DNA of 9,741 bases from contig CAZJPE010000012.1 in the NCBI GenBank assembly GCA_964547875.1, positions 1 through 9,741 on the forward strand. The letters run 5' to 3'. The number at the start of each line of letters is the position of its first letter. The stretch's first letter is position 1. A model generated the notes under the pieces. It was not told where the DNA came from, made no database searches, and saw only the letters and a list, made by a program, of their open reading frames with translations. Below are positions 4,975 through 9,741 of this stretch, in pieces. Source of the DNA: JAUSIK01 sp964547875. Its GTDB lineage: Archaea > Nanobdellota > Nanobdellia > Pacearchaeales > GW2011-AR1. Made by a program: the position numbers and the translations under genes.

Positions 4975-7521
4975 TTATTTCTTGAAAGATTTAATATGGA
5001 AATTGAGCGGATGAACCCCTTTTCCAATTACAGAAGCCAAATTAATTGGAATGTTGAGACTTACATCAAACGACGTTCTACCATTAATTGTTTCTTCGCT
5101 TAAGCTAAGCATTCCTGATTCTATTCTATCGTCTAACAATCCGATAAATGTTTTATCTTGGCCTTTTGAAATCTCTGCATTCATCATAGCGGGAGTGATT
5201 ATTCCTCCAAGCTTATCTAATGAAAAGCTTACAGCGTTTGCGTCTCTCATGCATACATTAAATGTAAATTTACAACTTCCGCCCTTCTCTGGATTTATTG
5301 TGCATTGTCCTGGAAAAATTGACTCTACAAATACGCTATCAACAAGCGTTTCTTCTATTTCTATACTTTCTGGATTTCCCACATTGTCTTCTGCCATTAC
5401 TTTTAACATATAACTGCCTGAAGGCAATTGCTTGTCCATTAAAGCTTCATAAGTGCCGTAGATTGTTCTTGACATATTTACTTCTCTAACTTTCTCTTCT
5501 TCATTCCATAATTCAGCCCATACTCTTTTTATACCAGAGTCCTCGTCATTTACTAGAGCGACTATTGATTGAGAGCATTTTTCTATTCTTTCTGATTCTT
5601 CTAACGTTGGATTTAGAATGTCTATTGTTGGAGCAGTATTATCAACAAAGAAAACTTGGCACATTTGCATTTCTTCATTGTCTACATTATCAATTGATTG
5701 GAAGCAAATTTTATGAGTGCCTTCTTCTCTTATCATTATTGGCTCTTTATAAACCATTGGCTCTTCATTCTCCCATCCTGCTACTTCCACACAATCGCTT
5801 TCTTCGTCGTGATTATTTTCTCCATTTGTGGGGGTTGGGTTCGGTTCTGGTGAACTATTATCTCCATTTTCTTCTTCGCACATTTCCATATTATCATACC
5901 ATCTCCTAGTTTTCGTGCCATACCATTCTGAATGTGTTTCTTTATCTGTTTCTTCGTATTTGTTCATTATATTAAACAGTATCTCTTTGACGTTAGAAGG
6001 ATGTGGTGCTGGGTCTTGTGCAGTTAATGTTATTTCTGTTTTTGAGCTTATCCAGTCCATTAAGAAATCTTCAATGCCTGCAAATTCCCCTAATTGCTGG
6101 AATAACAAAGAATATGCTTTTGTTGTTATAGGTGGAGTGTTGTCAACAAAATGAGTTTGCGTCATCTCCTTCCTATTCCCTACCTCGTCAATTGCCCAGA
6201 AGATTAAAGTATGCTCTGATTCTTCTTCAAAATTGAACTGCGAGGTGCTTAACTCACGAGTTTCTTCCACATCAGCATTTATGCAGACTGAAGCTTCTGC
6301 ATTAATCTGATAACATAATTCCTTGACCCCGCTTGCTAAATCAAGAGCTATTATTTCAATAGGAGTTTCTGTGCTAACAAATTTTCCTTCCAGATATTGC
6401 GGGGCGCTAATGATTTTTTCTAATTCTGGAGGATTGTTATCGATATCAAATAATTTACTTGTTATCTCTTCATTGCATGCTTTGTCTTGTACTTTTTTAG
6501 ATATTCTGCATATATTTTTACCATCTACTGGACAGATGATTTTTGTATCTATTGTAAATACGCTATTGCAAGATATTTCTGTCCAGTCAATAGTTGTATC
6601 TCCATTCACAACATTAACCTTGTAAAAGCATTTAAACAAATTTGTATCTGTATCAATTTCTGTGATCTCCAGATTTCCAGTTATCCACTCATCTGCATTC
6701 GTATTTGTTATCTCAACTTTAGGCTCAGTATTATCAACATTCACCCATTCGCTCAAATCGCTCTCTTGTCCGAGATTTCCAGCCCTATCATGAGCAACGA
6801 CCTTTATTCTTACCATATCATTATCAATTAATTCTAAATTTATTCCTCTCAAATCAATGCTATTTCCTTCTACAGTAACATTGGTTGTAGAAGTTTCATC
6901 GCCCCTCTTCAACTCAATAAAAACGTCAAAGAAACTTATACCTGCGCATCCATTGTCGGTAGCGCTCCAAGAAAATACAATATCTTCATCCTGATTATTA
7001 ATATAATTCTTATCGCAAAATTCTTCTCTTGTTAATGTTGGTTTTGATGGGGCATTTGGTTTTTGTTTATCTATGCAGAACATACATAGATTATTTTTAT
7101 TGAAGGTTTCTTCGTGACCTAACGAGTCTTTGGCTTTTCCAGATAGCTCATGCCAACCTTCACTTAAATCAAAATAAGTTCTTGTATGCCAATTTTCTAT
7201 TTTATCTCTATCGTTACAAGATATATCGTCGCATATCGCAAGTTCTTGGGCAATATTATCTAATTTCGTATTAATTTCTATTATTGAAGAAATAGCGTCG
7301 TTTGACATTCCGTGACCAACCACATCATTGTAGTTAAGATAGGCCTTTTTAAAATCTCCCTCAAGAGTGCATTGTCTTTTGTTAGACAATTCATCTTCTT
7401 CAGTAAAATAATCAACAGTTGAAACAGGAGGAGCAGAATCACTTACCATGGCAGAAACGGTTCCGATATAAAGAAAGGCGATTAAAATTAGAACGAATAA
7501 AATCCTTATCTCTTTTATCAT
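4975..7521 (-). CDS. Large secreted multi-domain protein with Ig-like DNTxP modules (second cassette)
   Basis: Probably an adhesin-like or structural envelope protein; the exact role is unknown. The 848 residues begin with a Sec signal peptide (1-24, ILFVLILIAFLYIG, then TVSA). A Cys-containing N-terminal domain (25-150) is followed by repeated beta-sandwich modules joined at VDNTEP (262-267), IDNNPP (360-365), FVDNTPP (458-464) and FVDNTAP (625-631), each typically preceded by a W/F-AxDxxGN motif (VVAHDRAGN, FWAIDEVGN, VMAEDNVGN). Such bacterial Ig-like modules are common in exported proteins. A long acidic, Pro/Asn-rich insert (about 545-580) interrupts the fourth module. The C-terminal domain (729-848) is separate and has no membrane helix, so the protein is either released or held by a partner, most likely the anchored protein encoded 2 bases downstream. 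Segment 490-518, WISSKTEITLTAQDPAPHPS, recurs in the neighbour at 8410-9741, showing common descent. The start at 7521 fits a TATA box 25 bases upstream. Confidence 0.82.
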   Translation of the reverse strand: MIKEIRILFVLILIAFLYIGTVSAMVSDSAPPVSTVDYFTEEDELSNKRQCTLEGDFKKAYLNYNDVVGHGMSNDAISSIIEINTKLDNIAQELAICDDISCNDRDKIENWHTRTYFDLSEGWHELSGKAKDSLGHEETFNKNNLCMFCIDKQKPNAPSKPTLTREEFCDKNYINNQDEDIVFSWSATDNGCAGISFFDVFIELKRGDETSTTNVTVEGNSIDLRGINLELIDNDMVRIKVVAHDRAGNLGQESDLSEWVNVDNTEPKVEITNTNADEWITGNLEITEIDTDTNLFKCFYKVNVVNGDTTIDWTEISCNSVFTIDTKIICPVDGKNICRISKKVQDKACNEEITSKLFDIDNNPPELEKIISAPQYLEGKFVSTETPIEIIALDLASGVKELCYQINAEASVCINADVEETRELSTSQFNFEEESEHTLIFWAIDEVGNRKEMTQTHFVDNTPPITTKAYSLLFQQLGEFAGIEDFLMDWISSKTEITLTAQDPAPHPSNVKEILFNIMNKYEETDKETHSEWYGTKTRRWYDNMEMCEEENGDNSSPEPNPTPTNGENNHDEESDCVEVAGWENEEPMVYKEPIMIREEGTHKICFQSIDNVDNEEMQMCQVFFVDNTAPTIDILNPTLEESERIEKCSQSIVALVNDEDSGIKRVWAELWNEEEKVREVNMSRTIYGTYEALMDKQLPSGSYMLKVMAEDNVGNPESIEIEETLVDSVFVESIFPGQCTINPEKGGSCKFTFNVCMRDANAVSFSLDKLGGIITPAMMNAEISKGQDKTFIGLLDDRIESGMLSLSEETINGRTSFDVSLNIPINLASVIGKGVHPLNFHIKSFKK

Positions 7522-7537
7522 GCCAGAAATTATAAGT

Positions 7538-7553
7538 TTAGATATATAAACAT
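7538..7553 (-). promoter_or_regulatory. TATA box of the second surface cassette
   Basis: On the minus strand GTTTATATATC is centred about 25 bases before the ATG at 7521, so the mRNA should be leaderless. It lies in the 82-base gap after the first cassette, showing that the second cassette has its own promoter. Confidence 0.65.
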
Positions 7554-7603
7554 TATTATCAATTAAGATATATTTATTTTAATTACTAAAAAATAATAAA
7601 CTT

Positions 7604-8383
7604 CTAAGAAGATTTATTTCTTGTCTTTCTTTTGTAGACAATAAGGAGGCTTGTAGCTAAGATTAGGATAATAAATGCGATAGGAATTAATGGCTTGATT
7701 CTCCCATCTGCTCCAATTACTGCTCCTAAGATTCTTGAGAAGAATGGTTTTGTTTCTCGCAATTCTTCACTCTCACAACTTCTTTCTTCTTCCGGCTTGT
7801 TTTCATTTGCTCCACAGAAGTTAACATCAGTGCAAACTCTTTTTTGAATTGTTCCAACGCAATCAAGCCATTCAGAGCATTTCCACGATGGAGCGCAAGT
7901 TGTTTCTGGGGCGGATTTTGTAATTATACCTCCACTAGAGCCACTGCCTCCACCGCCTCCTCCACCCCCGCTGCCAGAGCTGCCTGAAGAACCGGTATTT
8001 CCTCCTGTATTAGAAGGAGGAGAAACTCCAAAACTTTCACTAGTAATAAGATTAAGCTCTTCTGTGGCGCCATTTCTAAATGAAGATTCTGCTACTTTGA
8101 CGCTATTAACAAAGAATTCTATTTTCTTTCCATCCCTGTTTTTATTTGGATCTTGAATGTAAAATATCGGCTCATAGCCATAATTTCCAGATTTAGTCGT
8201 TGTAGCAGCCACATCTTGATTATTTATTTTTATTATAATAAGGGTTCCGTCTGGAGCTTGATTTCCATTATTGTCTGTTACAGTTCCCCAGAATTGGTGA
8301 GGTATTCCATATTGAGCTGAGACTATAGCAGTGACTAAGATTATTACTAAGACAAGATCACCTCTTAAAAATCTATTTTTCAT
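7604..8383 (-). CDS. Small membrane-anchored surface protein with TSP1-like module (first cassette)
   Basis: Function unknown. The 259 residues comprise a basic start and signal peptide (1-23, VLVIILVTAIVSA); a beta-rich domain at 25-112 (PHQFWGTVTDNNGNQAPDGT, then TTTKSGNYGY, then FFVNSVKVAES) of a type common in archaeal exported proteins, resembling carboxypeptidase-regulatory-like folds; a Gly/Ser linker (127-152); a thrombospondin-type-1-like module with W167, W172 and Cys 163, 169, 175, 184, 190, 203; the motif RILGAVIG (217-224); a membrane helix (about 232-250); and a basic tail, YKRKTRNKSS. The six Cys have exactly the same spacing as in the protein at 4205-4972, and LGAVIG is shared too, so the C-terminal halves are homologous. 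It begins 26 bases after the stop of the large gene upstream and is probably cotranscribed with it. No Shine-Dalgarno sequence is evident. Confidence 0.8.
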   Translation of the reverse strand: MKNRFLRGDLVLVIILVTAIVSAQYGIPHQFWGTVTDNNGNQAPDGTLIIIKINNQDVAATTTKSGNYGYEPIFYIQDPNKNRDGKKIEFFVNSVKVAESSFRNGATEELNLITSESFGVSPPSNTGGNTGSSGSSGSGGGGGGGGSGSSGGIITKSAPETTCAPSWKCSEWLDCVGTIQKRVCTDVNFCGANENKPEEERSCESEELRETKPFFSRILGAVIGADGRIKPLIPIAFIILILATSLLIVYKRKTRNKSS

Positions 8384-8409
8384 TGATTATATTAATTAAA
8401 TTTAAAAAA

Positions 8410-9741
8410 TTATGGGAAAAAATCCCCGCAAGTTGTGGACGGAGCGTAAATTCCATCTTCTTGTGCAAATAGCCAGTATCCAGCTCCAGGATCTAAGTTG
8501 TCAAACTTTCCTAACGGTTTCCATTGGTTTGGATTGTGAGGCTCCCAGTAAGTCCATAGAGATGTAAACGCCTTATCAAATATTTCTATTCCCAAAGTAT
8601 TCAATCCACATTGTGCTTCATGACCATTTCCTATTGGGCCATGATACACTGTGCATATTCCATCATCACATCCAGGTCCTTCTACGCCATAATATCCAAT
8701 AAGATTCCATCCGGCTACGATATCTTTTGATGGAGGAGTCATTGCCGGGCTTATTAAATTGCCTCCAATTACCAGCTCTGCATCTTCCAAAGCCAGTATC
8801 CAGTAGCCGTCACCAGGCAGCATGGTTGTTATGTCATCATTGAAAGGATTGCTATCAGGAGTGTAAACATGCCAATTAACTCCATCAAAGCTCCATAGAG
8901 ATTGGACCTCTTCATTCAGATCCTTGAATACTTCATCCATTGAATCATCTAACAATTTGAATGGAGTTGAGATTAAGTTCCATTTCTTGTTCAACCATAT
9001 TCTAAATGCTTTTCCTTCCACCTTGAATTTCTCTTCATCGATAGGACCTATATTACCTAATGCGTCCTTACAATAAAATTTTAGATTATGCTCTGATTCT
9101 TCTGTAAAGAAAAATTCAATTGGAGCTTCTTCTTCATTTAATAAGCAGAACAATCCTTTATCAGTCTCCATAAGTTCTCCGTCTACTTTCACGCAGTATG
9201 CTGATGTTACATCGTCTCCATCTAATCCGACATTAAAGTATACTTTTTCATGATCAACTGGATGAGGAGCTTGGTCCTCACAATCTAGTGTTATTGGAGT
9301 CATTGTAGTTACTTTCCAGCATTCTATCTCATTCCCTGTTCCATCCCAGCAATGTTTAGTTTCATCCTGATACCAAACGCTATCTTTTCCATCCCAAATT
9401 GTTTTTGGTTCATTAACTGTCTTTATAGGAGTTGGAGCTGAATCATCTACGAAAACGCATTGCTTATGAATATTTGTCTTATTTACATTATCAGTTGCCA
9501 TTATTTCAATTAAATGGCAGGATTCCTTATTTATCGAGAATGAACCTCCTATTAAAGGTAAAGACGTGAATTCCTTTGACTTATCCCCTTCTGTTTCTTT
9601 ACATACTTCTACATTTCTGCATGCTTCATCATGCACTAATGTTGTTCTGTATGAAGCTTCTTTTATTCCTGATTTGTGAGGGCCTGCATCAGTTATTATT
9701 GGAATTACTTTAGTTTGGGATGATATCCATTCTATTAATCC
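8410..9741 (-). CDS. Large exported Ig-like protein with two C-terminal WNLI/GYW modules (5'-partial, first cassette)
   Basis: The frame is open to the window edge, so this is the C-terminal 443 residues of a longer protein; a GTG at 9636 could be mistaken for a start but is internal. Numbering from the edge, residues 4-25 (EWISSQTKVIPIITDAGPHKS) and the later MTPITLDCEDQAPHPVD are copies of the WISSKT..DPAPHPS element of the 848-residue protein. The CVFVDDSAP junction and FYCKDALGN are the same Ig-like modules. The C-terminal part holds two modules that begin WNLIS (254) and WNLIG (345) and end GDGYWI (312) and GAGYWL (422), a repeat type often seen at the ends of archaeal secreted proteins. 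There is no C-terminal membrane helix; the protein ends TTCGDFFP. The signal peptide must lie outside the window. Its downstream partner is the anchored protein at 7604-8383. Probably surface-exposed; the binding target is unknown. Confidence 0.8.
   Translation of the reverse strand, partial: GLIEWISSQTKVIPIITDAGPHKSGIKEASYRTTLVHDEACRNVEVCKETEGDKSKEFTSLPLIGGSFSINKESCHLIEIMATDNVNKTNIHKQCVFVDDSAPTPIKTVNEPKTIWDGKDSVWYQDETKHCWDGTGNEIECWKVTTMTPITLDCEDQAPHPVDHEKVYFNVGLDGDDVTSAYCVKVDGELMETDKGLFCLLNEEEAPIEFFFTEESEHNLKFYCKDALGNIGPIDEEKFKVEGKAFRIWLNKKWNLISTPFKLLDDSMDEVFKDLNEEVQSLWSFDGVNWHVYTPDSNPFNDDITTMLPGDGYWILALEDAELVIGGNLISPAMTPPSKDIVAGWNLIGYYGVEGPGCDDGICTVYHGPIGNGHEAQCGLNTLGIEIFDKAFTSLWTYWEPHNPNQWKPLGKFDNLDPGAGYWLFAQEDGIYAPSTTCGDFFP

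Noticed and set aside
5051..6831. Several forward-strand open frames of 60-120 codons opposite the large surface gene
   Set aside because: They lie antisense to a gene with a signal peptide and clear modular repeats, show no family motif, and have no promoter.
9634..9636. GTG as start codon of the leftmost-transcribed surface gene
   Set aside because: The frame stays open to the window edge and the residues before the GTG match the paralogue, so the GTG is internal.

Overview
This window most likely comes from an archaeon, probably a small-genome DPANN lineage of the Pacearchaeota/Woesearchaeota type. Four things support this. The DNA is AT-rich. Classic archaeal TATA boxes lie about 25 bases before start codons, implying leaderless mRNAs. 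The tryptophanyl-tRNA synthetase is of the archaeal/eukaryotic kind. The surface proteins carry poly-Gly linkers, a Cys/Trp module and a C-terminal membrane helix, a layout I associate with DPANN genomes. The taxon is inferred, not proven.

Left part (1-1387): the tail of an unidentified frame, an orphan HicB-like antitoxin gene, and then a GC-richer patch read leftwards. The patch holds an Imm11 (DUF1629) type immunity protein and, directly upstream of it, a 56-residue scrap of a RibD/DHFR-family reductase lacking both its N-terminal body and its C-terminus. The patch looks bacterial in origin.

Middle (1388-4155): trpS runs rightwards and meets, tail to tail with a 6-base gap, a gene for a Tat-exported N-acetylmuramoyl-L-alanine amidase whose active-site residues are all present. 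A 323-base intergenic stretch follows, and then a gene for an alpha-helical repeat protein built of near-identical 93-bp units. That array is interrupted by a 100-N scaffold gap.

Right part (4205-9741, all leftward): four exported surface proteins arranged as two copies of the same pair. Each pair is a large protein of Ig-like DN(T/N)xP modules followed by a small protein (signal peptide, variable N-terminal domain, Gly-rich linker, six-Cys thrombospondin-like module, LGAVIG motif, membrane helix, basic tail). The first pair is >9741-8410 plus 8383-7604. The second is 7521-4975 plus 4972-4205. The simplest reading is that each large protein is a secreted adhesin or envelope component and the small partner is a membrane-anchored companion. 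No function has been shown for either.

Taken together, the window suggests an archaeon living against other cells: a duplicated adhesin-like cassette, an enzyme able to cut murein (which archaea lack), and an immunity gene of a kind bacteria use against contact-delivered toxins. That link is an inference from context.
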